A stretch of DNA of 64,000 nt from Bin5 sp965242905 (GCA_965242905.1 CBDETM010000002.1:992001-1056000); one strand, 5' to 3'. Numbered from the stretch's first letter, positions 6,685-18,121 are shown. Made by a program: numbers and translations. The notes: generated from the letters alone by a model not told the origin.

Positions 6685-8892
6685 ATGGAAAACTCCGCAG
6701 CATCCTCGCTCCGGTTCGGATTCGATTCGGACGGTTCGATTCTCCAATCCAATACTCTGTTTTTAAGCGGGCCTTTCGGCGCCGGTAAAACGACGGCTGC
6801 AATTGAGCGCGTTCTATGGCTTCTGCGCCAGGAGCGGGTACGGGGCGACCAGATATTGGTTTTGGTTCCTCAACTGACTCTTGGGCAGCCCTATCAGGAG
6901 GCGCTACGCAGTTCTGACGTGCCTGCGGGGGCACTGGTGCAGGTGACAACGGTAGCGTCTCTGTCCCGTTCGAGTGTGGCGCTATACTGGCCGCTGGCTG
7001 CACGCGCCGCCGGATTTACCGAACCGCGCCGTGAGCCGACTTTCCTCAATTTAGAGACGACACAGTACCACATGGCCGGCCTCGTTGAGAGGGCTGCACA
7101 GCAGGGAGAGTTTGATGCGATTCGGTTGCAGAGGAGCCGCATCGTGAGCCAGGTTCTGGACAATCTCAATAAAGCAGCGCTTCACGGCTTCACGCTGGAG
7201 GAGGCATACGGCCGTCTGGAGAGTACGGTACCACCGGGCGAGAAGATGGTTGCGCGATTGAATGTTTTGCGAACGGCGCGCCGCATCAGTCAGGAGTTTC
7301 GGCAGCTGTGTCTGGAGGAGTCGCTGGTCGATTACAGCCTGCAGATGCAGGTCTTTTTGCGGGTTATACTCGAGAATGAATGGTGCAGGACCCATCTGTT
7401 TCGCAGGTTTCGCCATCTGATCATAGACAATGCCGAGGAAGAAACGTTCGCGGCGCAGGAGTTGGTGCGGCGCTGGCTTCCCCACCTGGAAAGCGCGCTG
7501 ATCGTGGTCGATGAGGATGGCGGGTTCCGGGCGTTTCTGGGGGCGGACGCGGAGAATGCCGTGCGGCTGGCTGACCACACGGAGAAGCGCATTCGGCTGC
7601 GGCGGTCACTCGTCGCGGCGCCCGGGTCCTCGCGCTTGATTGGCAGGATCAACCGTGCCGTTGACCGACAAGCAGCCGGTGGCGCCCGGGAGGAAGGCGC
7701 GAATGGTGAACACGAATCGCAGGCCGGCAGCCCAATTGTGTATCCTGAGCATTCATACCGGTTCTATCCGCAGATGGTCGAGTGGGCAGTTGACCGGATC
7801 GAGAAGTTGGTCAAGGATGACGGGGTGGAGCCGAACGAGATCGTTGTTCTGGCGCCGTTCGTAAGCGATGCCCTCCGTTTCAGTCTGCTGTCGCGGTTGG
7901 AGGAGAAACGGATTCCGGCCACCAGTCACCGACCCAGCCGGGCCCTGAACTCGGAGCCTGCGGTGCGGACGCTGTTAACCCTGGCTGCGCTCGCGCATCC
8001 AATTTGGCAGCGGCGGCCGCCGCGGGCAGACGTTGCGCTGGCCCTGGAAAACGCCATCGCCCCATTGGATCCTGTTCGAGCCAGTGTGCTGGCCCAGGCC
8101 GCATATGATGTACGCGACGCCGCGGGCGCGGCGTTGCGGGACTTTGCAGGTCTGCGGGGAGATGTGCAGAGGCGAGTCTCGTTTGCCAGCGGGGAGCTAT
8201 ATGAGCGCTTGCGCAGATGGTTGGCCGACTACCGGGCGGAGAGTGAATACTCGCCGCTAGACCGATTCTTCGCCCGTCTTTTTGGCGAACTGCTGAGCCA
8301 GCCCGGTTTCGGATTCCATGAACAGGCTGAAGCTGCCCGGATAACCGACCGGCTTGTGCGTTCAGCGCAGGATTTTCGGTGGGCGACAGGGGGACAGGGC
8401 AGTCGACTCGGAATGGGGGAGGAATCTCCGGTTGCCGCCGGTTCACCTGATGAGGGGAGTTCGAGGAAGGTCGAGATCGGCCGCGCCTACCTTGACCTGG
8501 TGGAGGGGGGTGCGCTGGGGGCGCTTTATGTGCCGGCATGGACGGTTGAGGACAGTGCTGTGTTGATTGCACCGGCATACACTTTTCTGATGCGGAACCG
8601 AGCGGTGGACGTGCAGTTCTGGCTCGACATTGGGGCGGAAGGCTGGTGGCAGCGCATTCACCAGCCGCTGACCCATCCCTATGTACTGTCAAGGAACTGG
8701 CCGCGAGACAGGATTTGGGGTGACCCGGAGGAGTTTCGAAGCCGCCAGGAAAGTTTGCGGCGCCTGTCGATTGGACTGTTGCGGCGCGCGCGGCGCAGAG
8801 TATACCTGGGGTTGAGCGAATACGGCGAGAGCGGAATGGAGCAGCGTGGGCCTCTTCTGAGAATGCTCAATCGTGTCCTGGTACAGGCATGA
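6685..8892 (+). CDS. UvrD/AddB-like P-loop ATPase (SF1 helicase-like)
   Basis: A 735-residue protein with a Walker A motif GPFGAGKTT at residues 29-37 and a Walker B-like HLIIDNAEEET near 250. A later segment (NEIVVLAPFVSDALRFSLLSR ... EEKRIPATSHRPSRAL) resembles the second RecA-like domain of UvrD/AddB helicases. I see no PD-(D/E)xK nuclease motif and no iron-sulfur cysteines at the C terminus, so this is not a full AddB. It probably acts on DNA in an ATP-dependent way, but helicase activity is unproven. No strong Shine-Dalgarno precedes the ATG. The next gene starts 455 nt later. Confidence 0.65.
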   Translation: MENSAASSLRFGFDSDGSILQSNTLFLSGPFGAGKTTAAIERVLWLLRQERVRGDQILVLVPQLTLGQPYQEALRSSDVPAGALVQVTTVASLSRSSVALYWPLAARAAGFTEPRREPTFLNLETTQYHMAGLVERAAQQGEFDAIRLQRSRIVSQVLDNLNKAALHGFTLEEAYGRLESTVPPGEKMVARLNVLRTARRISQEFRQLCLEESLVDYSLQMQVFLRVILENEWCRTHLFRRFRHLIIDNAEEETFAAQELVRRWLPHLESALIVVDEDGGFRAFLGADAENAVRLADHTEKRIRLRRSLVAAPGSSRLIGRINRAVDRQAAGGAREEGANGEHESQAGSPIVYPEHSYRFYPQMVEWAVDRIEKLVKDDGVEPNEIVVLAPFVSDALRFSLLSRLEEKRIPATSHRPSRALNSEPAVRTLLTLAALAHPIWQRRPPRADVALALENAIAPLDPVRASVLAQAAYDVRDAAGAALRDFAGLRGDVQRRVSFASGELYERLRRWLADYRAESEYSPLDRFFARLFGELLSQPGFGFHEQAEAARITDRLVRSAQDFRWATGGQGSRLGMGEESPVAAGSPDEGSSRKVEIGRAYLDLVEGGALGALYVPAWTVEDSAVLIAPAYTFLMRNRAVDVQFWLDIGAEGWWQRIHQPLTHPYVLSRNWPRDRIWGDPEEFRSRQESLRRLSIGLLRRARRRVYLGLSEYGESGMEQRGPLLRMLNRVLVQA

Positions 8893-9347
8893 GACAGGCT
8901 TGTCCGCTTTGTAGTGGGCATTTTTCTCGTACAAACTGGACTCAGCTACGATCCGGCCCTCCAGGTTACGAGACACAGAAAGATTCCACCAGATTTCCCC
9001 GTCCTTGGCCGCCCCGGGTATGAAGAAGGGGTAGCCGGCCAGGGCCCGGGAGCGGACATTGCGCTGAGCGGAGTGCCCGAAAGTGGGTGCTGCAGATGCC
9101 CTCAGAGGCGCTGCTCAAACGGACTTTTTTTGCGGTTGTTTGCTGAAATTTTTCCCCTGTATTACAATGTTTTGGCCTTTGAAACTGTGCCCGACCTTCC
9201 CCGTTTGCACGAGGCATCAGTTGGTCTACCAGAACACTGACGAAGAATGATGGAGCGGTTGGGATGTTACGACCGCAACGATTAATTCCACGAGAGATAT
9301 GGGCCAGCGGCCTCCACCCATTTTGAATCTGACAACCTCTGCGACCT
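8893..9347. other. 455-nt intergenic region
   Basis: No open frame here looks like protein and no tRNA-like fold was recognised. The first part is GC-rich, while 9125-9180 is T-rich and holds a candidate promoter for the amidase gene. Confidence 0.6.
9140..9168 (+). promoter_or_regulatory. Candidate sigma70-type promoter
   Basis: TTGCTG (9140-9145) and TACAAT (9163-9168) are separated by 17 nt in an AT-rich patch about 180 nt before the GTG of the amidase gene. The -10 matches 5 of 6 consensus bases, the -35 only 3 of 6. Confidence 0.35.
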
Positions 9348-12300
9348 GTGAGTAGCGAATTCATCTTTGGCATCCATGACTTTGGCGGCGAAGATCATAT
9401 GCGCGCGGCCAGAAAGCAGGGCTGGATTGTCTTCAGCGAAGTTGTGGGGCATGATCCGAACGATCTCACGGGCAGAGATTACAGTTCACTAAGTCGTCAG
9501 GGTTTGGGCGTCATCGTTTGCCTGAACAATGGCTACTTTCCCCAGGGAACGCTGCCGCTGAGCAGCGAATACGCCAACTTCGCGCGTCGCTGCGCTAATT
9601 TTGTTGCCGCCAGCAAGGGATGCAGCCGCTGGATGATTGGCAACGAGATGAACTATGCGATCGGACGCCCCAGTGCGGCGTCAGCCCTCGAAACGCGCAG
9701 GCACTTTGGTGAGGCGCCTGCGGGTGACCCGACAATGCGCAGTTTGCCGGAACGGTTCAGCGCACTGCTTAGCGCGACCGACAGGGAGGAAGCAAAGGCA
9801 GTAAGGGACGATGAGGAGCTGATCACGCCCCAACTCTATGCCAACTGCTATAGTATGTGCCGGCAGGCGATTCACGGGGTGGAAGGCCATGAAAAGGACC
9901 AGGTGTTGGTGGGCGCGGTAGCGCCGTGGAATACACAGACGGTGTATCCCGGCAATCCGAACGGCGACTGGGTAAAGTATTTTCAGGACATTTTGCTGCA
10001 GTGCGGCGCAAACGGCTGCGACGGAATCACGTTGCATACCTTTACGCACGGGGCGAACCCCACCTTGATACTGGACAACAGCAAGCTGCCCGACTTTCCC
10101 AAACACCACTGTCACTTCCAAGCATACCGGGACTTCATGCATGCGATTCCGGTCAACATGCGCCATTTGCCCGTGTACGTAACGGAAACCGACCAGGGGG
10201 GACCTTGGGAAAACGTAAACCGGGGGTGGATTCAGGCAGCCTACGCCGAAATCGATCGTTGGAACCGGCAGAACGCGCAGAAGATTCAGGCGCTGGTGTT
10301 GTACAGGTGGCCGCAACTGGACCGCTGGCACATCAAGGGGAAAGAGGGCGTCATAGAAGATTTTCGGGCTGCGTTGCGGCACGAATATCGATGGAACGTA
10401 GGTGCCGAGCAGGGCCAGAAGGAGCGGAAGGTCAGGCCGCAGTTTGAACGCCAACCGGAGCTCCAGCCGGACCTGGGGGCGGCGAGCAGGCCGACAGAGG
10501 CAGTAGAGGGGCGGGCAGAGGTCGACGTTACCGAAGAGATGCGGATGGGCCGCGGGATGGTGTACCGGGTGCAGTGGCTGAAGGGGAAGCCCCCCAGCCC
10601 GCTTTACCCGGGCCAGCGTGTCAGCTTCCCGGTGACGATCCGAAACATCGGTACAATCGCATGGCCGGCGCGGGGTCCGCAACCGGTCGCCCTCGGTTAT
10701 CACTTTTTTCAGAACCGGCGAGAGCTTCCATTCCCCGACGGCCGTCCCGTCCTGACTGAACTGCCCGACGACGTAGCGCCGGGCGAGACGGTCACCATTG
10801 AAGCGCAGATGGTTTTCCCCGACCATCCAGGGAACTACACGTTAGTTCTGGACCTGATCAGCGGCGGCGAAAACTGGTTCCAGACCATGCAGTCGGACAT
10901 TCTTACCCGCTGGTTGAGTGTGAGCGCGGCGCCCGAGACGGCTGATGCCGAGAAGGATCCTGTGCCCGAAACTGAGACTGTAGAGCAGGAAAGAGTAACG
11001 GTTGAACCGGCGCCGCGGCCGGAACCGACACCTGAATTGCAAGTGCGGGCGGAAGCGCGTTCTTCTACTGTGTTCGAGGGGCCACAGGTTGTCGATATCT
11101 CTCATGCGCTGCCGCACGGAGAGAATCCGTTCGCACTGCGCACACTCGACCAGATCCGGAGGCTGGTGATATGTCACACAGCTGCACCAACAGGCGTGCC
11201 GATTGAGACGGTTGCGCAGGCCCATATCGCGCAGGGCTATCCTGGGATTGCATATCATTACTTTGTGTTGGAGACCGGAGAGATATTGCAGGTGGCCCCG
11301 GTTGAGGCCGTGGTAAACGATGAGGCGGATTGGAGCCTGACAGGGGTGAACATCTGCCTGGAAGGCAACTTCGACGAAGCTGCGCCGGAGGCGGCGCAGC
11401 TGACGGCGACCGCGGCGTTGTGCGCCTGGATGCTGTCTCGATTCCAGTTGACAGCACAGAGCGTGGTTGGCATGTGCGAGCTGCTGGACACGTCCAGCCC
11501 AGGAAGAACGTTCGAAAGCGGCCCTGCCTGGAAGATTGCGCTGAACGAGAATATCGACCATTTTCTCACTGAATCGCCGCTTTCACCGCCGACAGAAGAG
11601 GTGGAAGAGGGGACTCCCGAATCGACGGACAGCCCGGGCGCGCCCGGGCCGGGGAGGATCCCGGCGTCGAGACCGCCGATGGAAGATGTGGTCGAGCGCC
11701 TGCCGCGTGATCCGCAGCGCTTTGTCCGGCGAGAGGCGGGCGATGTCGAATTTATCGTCATCAATCACACGGCTGCGCCGCCAATCACGCCGCTGCAGAC
11801 GATTGCAGCGGCGTTCCATCGTCGCCTGCCGGGGATTCTTTATCAGTTCTTCATTGCCTCCAACGGCGCGATCTACCAGACTCAACCGCTGCTGGAAGCG
11901 GTTGACGGCAAAGTTCCGTACATTGCGCGTGCGATCAACATCGGCTTCGCCGGGGAGTTCAATGATGATATACCAACCCCGGATCAGATCAGTTCGGGGC
12001 GGCAATTGATCGCCTGGCTGATGGAGGAGTTCCCGCAGTTGACGCTGGCCAGTATACGCGGGGTGAACGAATTCATCAACCACACCTCTCCCGGAGAGCA
12101 GTGGCTGCAGGGACGGCGTTGGAAGGACGTCCTGATCAACGCGGTGCGGACTGGGGACGATCCGGCAGCGACGGATGATGCGATAATCGAAGGAAGGGCG
12201 GGTACCGGGGCGAATGGCCAGCAGTCGGCGAGCAGCCAGATGGAAGCGCTGGGCGGCGAAGGTGGGCGGTTGCGGAAGGAGGTCCCGGACGCGCGGGAGC

Positions 12301-13160
12301 AGCCGCTTCAGAGGGAGCGGGTAGCCCGGCCTCAGATTCGGGACATCAGCCATGCTTTGCCCAGACATCCTACGATGCAGTACCGTCGGCGGCAACTGGC
12401 AGCCATAACCCACATAGCGATCCATCATACGGCGCTGGCACCCCACGTCGGGCCCGAGCGCATCGCCCAGACACACGTTGACGAAGACCTTGACCGGGGG
12501 AAGAGTGCCTGGTCGGGTATCGGATACCATTATTTCATCCCTCCAGACGGCGAAATCCTGCAGACTCAGCCGGTGGCGCTGCGTACGCACCACGTCGACA
12601 GGCACAACTCATACGCGATTGGCGTTGCTTTCGCCGGCAGCTTTATGAACGGTTCAACGCCAACGCCGCAGCAGATACACTCCGGGGCGCGTCTGATTGC
12701 ATGGTTGTTGCAGGAGTTTGCGTTGCAACTTACCGATGTTTTGGGCCACAATGAGTTTTCGTACAATTCCACGCCTTGCCCGGGCAGTGAATGGTTGGAG
12801 GGAAAGAGATGGCGCGACACGCTCATCGGAGAGATCGAGCGCGTTCAGAGCGGAGTTCCTCCGTATCATTACGTCCTTTTTCCGTCCGAGGAGTCGATGA
12901 CCAAAACGGTGGCGGAGGCAAGCCACTATTTTGACGAGTTCAAGCCAGTGGCGGGCACATTCCTGGAAGATGCGCTTGAGGCACGGTATGTGACCCTGGT
13001 GGGGGCCGGAACGATCTCGACGGCGGAAGCCGAGAGACGGCTGGTGGACGCGGGGGTAGAGATCGACCACCTGGATGACTCCGATGCGATATCGGCCTCG
13101 CAGAGACTGCTGCAGCTGGCTTACAATAAGAGACGATTCCGGTCACTGCTCGAGTCGTAG
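9348..13160 (+). CDS. Multidomain protein with glycosidase-like domain and three amidase/PGRP domains
   Basis: A 1270-residue protein read from GTG. Residues 1 to about 345 look like a TIM-barrel glycoside-hydrolase-type domain (FGIHDFGG, MIGNEMNYAIGRP, PVYVTETDQGGPW). Residues about 400-510 resemble an NBR1-type Ig-like domain (FPVTIRNIGTIAWP). A Glu/Pro-rich linker leads to three amidase_2/PGRP-like domains starting near 580, 790 and 1000. In the third the zinc site is complete: HHTA near 1026, GHNE and PCPG near 1144. In the first two the first His remains (HTAAP), but the later His and Cys are replaced (GMCE...SSPG; GVNE...TSPG), so they probably only bind. No signal peptide is visible, so the export route is unclear. 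scpA starts 5 nt after the stop. Confidence 0.8.
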   Translation: MSSEFIFGIHDFGGEDHMRAARKQGWIVFSEVVGHDPNDLTGRDYSSLSRQGLGVIVCLNNGYFPQGTLPLSSEYANFARRCANFVAASKGCSRWMIGNEMNYAIGRPSAASALETRRHFGEAPAGDPTMRSLPERFSALLSATDREEAKAVRDDEELITPQLYANCYSMCRQAIHGVEGHEKDQVLVGAVAPWNTQTVYPGNPNGDWVKYFQDILLQCGANGCDGITLHTFTHGANPTLILDNSKLPDFPKHHCHFQAYRDFMHAIPVNMRHLPVYVTETDQGGPWENVNRGWIQAAYAEIDRWNRQNAQKIQALVLYRWPQLDRWHIKGKEGVIEDFRAALRHEYRWNVGAEQGQKERKVRPQFERQPELQPDLGAASRPTEAVEGRAEVDVTEEMRMGRGMVYRVQWLKGKPPSPLYPGQRVSFPVTIRNIGTIAWPARGPQPVALGYHFFQNRRELPFPDGRPVLTELPDDVAPGETVTIEAQMVFPDHPGNYTLVLDLISGGENWFQTMQSDILTRWLSVSAAPETADAEKDPVPETETVEQERVTVEPAPRPEPTPELQVRAEARSSTVFEGPQVVDISHALPHGENPFALRTLDQIRRLVICHTAAPTGVPIETVAQAHIAQGYPGIAYHYFVLETGEILQVAPVEAVVNDEADWSLTGVNICLEGNFDEAAPEAAQLTATAALCAWMLSRFQLTAQSVVGMCELLDTSSPGRTFESGPAWKIALNENIDHFLTESPLSPPTEEVEEGTPESTDSPGAPGPGRIPASRPPMEDVVERLPRDPQRFVRREAGDVEFIVINHTAAPPITPLQTIAAAFHRRLPGILYQFFIASNGAIYQTQPLLEAVDGKVPYIARAINIGFAGEFNDDIPTPDQISSGRQLIAWLMEEFPQLTLASIRGVNEFINHTSPGEQWLQGRRWKDVLINAVRTGDDPAATDDAIIEGRAGTGANGQQSASSQMEALGGEGGRLRKEVPDAREQPLQRERVARPQIRDISHALPRHPTMQYRRRQLAAITHIAIHHTALAPHVGPERIAQTHVDEDLDRGKSAWSGIGYHYFIPPDGEILQTQPVALRTHHVDRHNSYAIGVAFAGSFMNGSTPTPQQIHSGARLIAWLLQEFALQLTDVLGHNEFSYNSTPCPGSEWLEGKRWRDTLIGEIERVQSGVPPYHYVLFPSEESMTKTVAEASHYFDEFKPVAGTFLEDALEARYVTLVGAGTISTAEAERRLVDAGVEIDHLDDSDAISASQRLLQLAYNKRRFRSLLES

Positions 13161-13165
13161 GCGGC

Positions 13166-13918
13166 ATGGAAACGGACCTCAATCCCCTCGGCGCGGGCTA
13201 CCCCGTCAGTCTCCCGATCTTCGACGGCCCGATCGGGCTATTGCTCCATTTGATCGAACGTGAGGAACTGGATATTACGGAAGTGTCGCTGGTTGCGATC
13301 ACGGACCAGTACCTGCGGGCGATCGAGGCGATGGAGGAGATTGAGCCGGATGCGCTGGCCGACTTTTTGGTGGTGGCGGCCCGGCTTCTTTACATCAAGA
13401 GCCGGGGCCTATTGCCCCACCCGGAAGATGAGGAGGATGAGGGGGAGAGCCAGAGCGAGGAGTTGATCCAGCAACTGCTGGACTATCGCCGCTTCAGGGA
13501 GGGGGCAGACGAGTTGCGGCTGCGCGCTTCAATCGGGTTGCGGACAAGCACGCGTTCGGCCCCGCCGGCACTGGATCGCAGGTTGGATCTGTCTGCGCTG
13601 ACTATCGACAAGTTGGCGGACGCGGCGCAAAGGGCCTTGAACAACCTGCCCAGCGACCCGGTCCTACCTTCTGTTCGGTCCTACCCGGTCACCGTCGCAG
13701 AGAAGATGGAGGCGATCCGCGAACGGATCAGAGGCCAGTGGGGCAGGAACGGCGCTGCGAGCGGCACTGTACCATTTTCGGCGCTTCTGTCCTGTAGCCG
13801 GAACCGTCTGGAAGTAATCGTTACCTTTTTGGCCGTGCTGGAACTGATAAAGCAGAAGGAGATCGCGGCGGAACAGGAGGAAACGTTCGGAGAGATAATG
13901 CTGCGCGGCGTGCAGTAG
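13166..13918 (+). CDS. scpA: Segregation and condensation protein A
   Basis: A 250-residue kleisin that joins SMC and ScpB in chromosome condensation. The N-terminal SMC-binding part is typical: FDGPIGLLLHLIEREELDI, ITDQYLRAI, LADFLVVAARLLYIKSR. The C terminus has the winged-helix portion that contacts the other SMC head (VTFLAVLELIKQKEI). Length matches the family. It begins 5 nt after the amidase gene and may be co-transcribed with it. The usual partner scpB does not follow; the next gene is convergent. Confidence 0.93.
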   Translation: METDLNPLGAGYPVSLPIFDGPIGLLLHLIEREELDITEVSLVAITDQYLRAIEAMEEIEPDALADFLVVAARLLYIKSRGLLPHPEDEEDEGESQSEELIQQLLDYRRFREGADELRLRASIGLRTSTRSAPPALDRRLDLSALTIDKLADAAQRALNNLPSDPVLPSVRSYPVTVAEKMEAIRERIRGQWGRNGAASGTVPFSALLSCSRNRLEVIVTFLAVLELIKQKEIAAEQEETFGEIMLRGVQ

Positions 13919-13945
13919 TTGGAATTCAGAGGTGTTGCGGTGCAG

Positions 13946-13983
13946 CGGGGGCCGGCTTCGTTTTGATGCGACGCCGGCCCCCG
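13946..13983. terminator. Bidirectional terminator between scpA and acsA
   Basis: An 11-bp perfect GC-rich inverted repeat (CGGGGGCCGGC / GCCGGCCCCCG) with a 16-nt loop lies between two convergent stop codons. It can serve both strands. No long T-tract is present on either side. Confidence 0.75.
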
Positions 13984-13990
13984 TTCTGGT

Positions 13991-15922
13991 TCAGTCGGCG
14001 AGGGTACTCACATCGCCGATTGGCAGGCCCTGGACCTGGGCTTTGAGCAGCCGGCGCATGATCTTACCGGAGCGCGTCTTGGGCAGGCCATCGACGATAT
14101 TCAGCTCGGCGGGCACGGCAATCGGCCCGACTTCATGACGCACATGAAGTTTAAGAGCGTCGACCAGATCGGAACTGCCGCTGACGCCATCGTTGAGGAT
14201 ACAGAAGGCGTGGATTACGTTGCCGCGCAGCTCGTGGGGAATGCCGACACAGGCGGCCTCGGCCACGTCCGGATGGCTGACGAGTGCGCTTTCGATTTCG
14301 GCGGTACCGAGCCGGTAGCCGCTGACTTTGATGACGTCATCCATACGGCCGATGATCCAGAAGTAGCCGTCATCGTCGCGGCGGGCACTGTCGCCGGTGA
14401 AGTACCAGCCCTGCTGGGCGAATTCGGACCAGTACTGTTCAACGTAGCGGTCCGGGTCTCCCCAGACGGTGCGGGCCATACCCGGCCACGGCCGTTTGAT
14501 GACGAGATAGCCGTCTTCGTTGGGCTCGCAGGTGGAGCCGTCTTCGCGCACCACTTCGGCTTCAATGCCGGTGAAAGGCAGGGTGGCGCTGCCCGGTTTG
14601 AGGGCGACGACGGGCGTTGGCGTGATCATGAAGCCGCCGGTTTCGGTCTGCCACCAGGTGTCCATAATGGGGCAGTTTTCGCGGCCGATGACACGGTGGT
14701 ACCAGCGCCAGGCTTCGGGGTTTATCGGTTCGCCGACGCTGCCGAGGAGGCGCAGGCTGGACAGGTCGTGTTGGTCGGCCCAGGCATCGCCGAAGCGCAT
14801 CAGGCCGCGAATGGCGGTGGGCGCGGTGTAGAGGATGGTTATGCCGTAGTCCTCGACGAGCTTCCAGTAGCGATTGGGGTGGGGATAGTCGGGCGCGCCT
14901 TCGTACATGAAGCCGGTTGAGCCAAGGATCAAGGGCGCGTATACGATGTAGCTGTGTCCGGTGATCCAGCCGGGGTCGGCGGCGCACCACCAGAGGTCGT
15001 CCTCTTTGAGGTCGAAGACGTATTTCAGGGTGGTAGCGGTGTAGACCTGGTAGCCGCCGCAGGTATGGAGGACGCCTTTGGGTCTACCGGTTGTTCCGGA
15101 CGTGTAGAGGATGAAGAGGGGATCTTCGGCGTCCATCGGTTCCGCCTCGCAGATGGGGCTGGCGATGGGGAGGGCCATCTCTTCGTGCCACCAGTGATCG
15201 CGGCCGGGGGTCATCTGCACATCCTGCATGGTACGCTGGAAGACGATCACCGTATCTACAATCGAGCTACGCTTGACGGCCTCGTCGGAGATGTCTTTGA
15301 GGTTGACGGTTTTGCCGCGCAGCCAGGCGCCGTCGGAGGTGATCAGTACCCTGGACTGGGCGTCGTCGATGCGGCTGGCGAGGGCCTGTTCGCTAAACCC
15401 GCCGTAGACGACAGAGTGTACGGCGCCGATCTTGGTGACGGCCAGCATCGCAATCATCAGTTCGGGGGTCCGTCCCATGTAGATGGTCACGGTGTCGCCC
15501 TTGCCGACGCCCTTGCCTTTGAGCACGTTGGCGAACTTATTGACTTCCTGCCAGAGCTGGTAGTAGCTGTAGTTCTGCTTGTCGCCGTCTTCGCCTTCAA
15601 AGATCAGGGCCAGCTTGTGCCTGCGCCAGGAGTTTACGTGCCGGTCCAAAGCGTTGTAGGCGATATTGGTCTTGCCGCCGACAAACCATTTGAAGAACGG
15701 CGCGCCGCTGTCGTCGAGCACCTTTTCGTACGGCTCAAACCAGTCGATCAGTTCGCGTGCGCGGGCATCCCAGTAGGCCTCGGAATCTGCGAGCGCCTCG
15801 CCGCGCAGCTCCAGGTAGTTGGGCACGTTTGCGCTAGCGACGGCCTCTGGCGGCGGTTGGTACAGTTCACTGTCGGCGGCCGGCACCTCGATTGCCTGGC
15901 CGTTTGAGCTCTGTTCCGACAT
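13991..15922 (-). CDS. acsA: Acetyl-CoA synthetase
   Basis: A 643-residue AMP-forming acetate-CoA ligase making acetyl-CoA from acetate, ATP and CoA in the cytoplasm. Visible signatures are ILYTSGTTGRPKG (P-loop-like A3 motif), the WWQTETGG stretch of the acetate pocket, YFTGDSARRDDDGYFWIIGR (hinge region) and PKTRSGKIMRR, whose lysine is the usual acetylation site. The frame opens five codons upstream, but those codons contain the Shine-Dalgarno AAGGAGGGA that precedes the ATG at 15922, so the later start is right. It lies 76 nt downstream of sucD on the same strand and could share its transcript. Confidence 0.95.
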   Translation of the reverse strand: MSEQSSNGQAIEVPAADSELYQPPPEAVASANVPNYLELRGEALADSEAYWDARARELIDWFEPYEKVLDDSGAPFFKWFVGGKTNIAYNALDRHVNSWRRHKLALIFEGEDGDKQNYSYYQLWQEVNKFANVLKGKGVGKGDTVTIYMGRTPELMIAMLAVTKIGAVHSVVYGGFSEQALASRIDDAQSRVLITSDGAWLRGKTVNLKDISDEAVKRSSIVDTVIVFQRTMQDVQMTPGRDHWWHEEMALPIASPICEAEPMDAEDPLFILYTSGTTGRPKGVLHTCGGYQVYTATTLKYVFDLKEDDLWWCAADPGWITGHSYIVYAPLILGSTGFMYEGAPDYPHPNRYWKLVEDYGITILYTAPTAIRGLMRFGDAWADQHDLSSLRLLGSVGEPINPEAWRWYHRVIGRENCPIMDTWWQTETGGFMITPTPVVALKPGSATLPFTGIEAEVVREDGSTCEPNEDGYLVIKRPWPGMARTVWGDPDRYVEQYWSEFAQQGWYFTGDSARRDDDGYFWIIGRMDDVIKVSGYRLGTAEIESALVSHPDVAEAACVGIPHELRGNVIHAFCILNDGVSGSSDLVDALKLHVRHEVGPIAVPAELNIVDGLPKTRSGKIMRRLLKAQVQGLPIGDVSTLAD

Positions 15923-15997
15923 TCTTCCCTCCTTCATTCGGTGTCTATTGATCGGCTCCGGATTGGCGACTATGATAGCACAGTTTCAGACGTGTGT

Positions 15998-16863
<866 letters not shown>

Positions 16864-16867
<4 letters not shown>

Positions 16868-18006
16868 GCACCTTCTCCTTTGGCGGCGGCGACGGCCATC
16901 TGGACGGCTTCTGAGAGCTGGTTGGCGGAGGGGAGATTGGAGTCGGCCAGGATCTGGCGTCCCTCGTCCTCGTTTACACCCACCATGCGGACGACGATCG
17001 GCACCTTTACGTTGAGGCTGTTGATGGCCTCGACGATGCCGTTTGCCACTTCATCGCAGCGGGTGATGCCGCCAAAGATGTTGATGAGAACCGCCTTCAC
17101 GCGCGCGTCGCGGAGAATGATCCTGAGTGCGGCCAGTACCTTGTCGGCGCCGGCACCGCCGCCGATGTCGAGGAAGTTGGCCGGGCTGCCGCCATAGAGT
17201 TTGATGATATCCATCGTGGCCATGGCGAGGCCGGCCCCGTTCACCATACAGCCGATCTCGCCATCGAGATCGATATAGCTGATTCCGACCTCACGTGCTT
17301 CGGTTTCGGTGGGGCTGTCTTCATCAGGGTCGCGCATCGCGGCCAGCTCTTTTTGCCGGGGTAGGGCGCTGTCGTCAAGGAGGATTTTGCCGTCGACGGC
17401 CTGCAGCCGGTTGTCGCCATTGATGACGAGGGGATTGATCTCTGCGAGGCTGGCATCGCTTTCGACGAAGGCGCGGTAGAGGCTCTGTGCAATCCTGGTG
17501 AAGGCGGAGACGTGCTCTTTGGGCAGTCCGATGCCGTATGCCAGCTGGCGGGCCTGGTAGCCCTGCATGCCGAGGAGGGGGTGGACATGTACGGTGATGA
17601 TTTTTTCGGGCGTTTGGGCGGCGACCTCTTCGATTTCAACGCCGCCCTCGCTGCTGGCCATGATGGCTACTCTACGCGCGCCGCGGTCGAGAACGGCGCC
17701 GAGGTAGATTTCGGAGCGGATGTCAGCGGCTTCGTCGACCAGGACCTTTTGAACAGTCAGCCCTTTGATGTCCATGCCCAGTATCTGTGCTGCAACTTCC
17801 TCGGCCTCATCCGGATTTCCGGCCAGCTTGATGCCACCTGCCTTGCCGCGTCCGCCGACCAGCACCTGGCTCTTGATGACGACCGGTTTGTCGATCTGTT
17901 CGGCGATGGCGCGCGCTTCGGCCGGCGTAGTTGCGACGTCCCCATTGGGGATGGGCACGCCATATTGGGCGAGAACCCGCTTCGACTGGTATTCGTGTAA
18001 CTTCAA
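16864..18006 (-). CDS. sucC: Succinate-CoA ligase (ADP-forming) subunit beta
   Basis: The 380-residue beta subunit. It begins with the ATP-grasp family signature MKLHEYQSKRVLAQYGVPIPNG, continues with VVIKSQVLVGGRGKAGGIKLA, and has the C-terminal CoA-ligase part (NFLDIGGGA, VLINIFGGITRCDEVA). Length is normal. It is the first gene of the sucCD pair, after a 115-nt gap from the sugar permease gene upstream on the same strand. Confidence 0.96.
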
Positions 18007-18121
18007 GAGAGGACTCCTCTACGATATGAACTGTGTTTTGTGCGCCAGGATGCCGCACTATAATTGCTACTCCCGTCGGAGAATTGTTGGGCTCTCCCAA
18101 TATGCCGCCCCGTCTGCGGGC

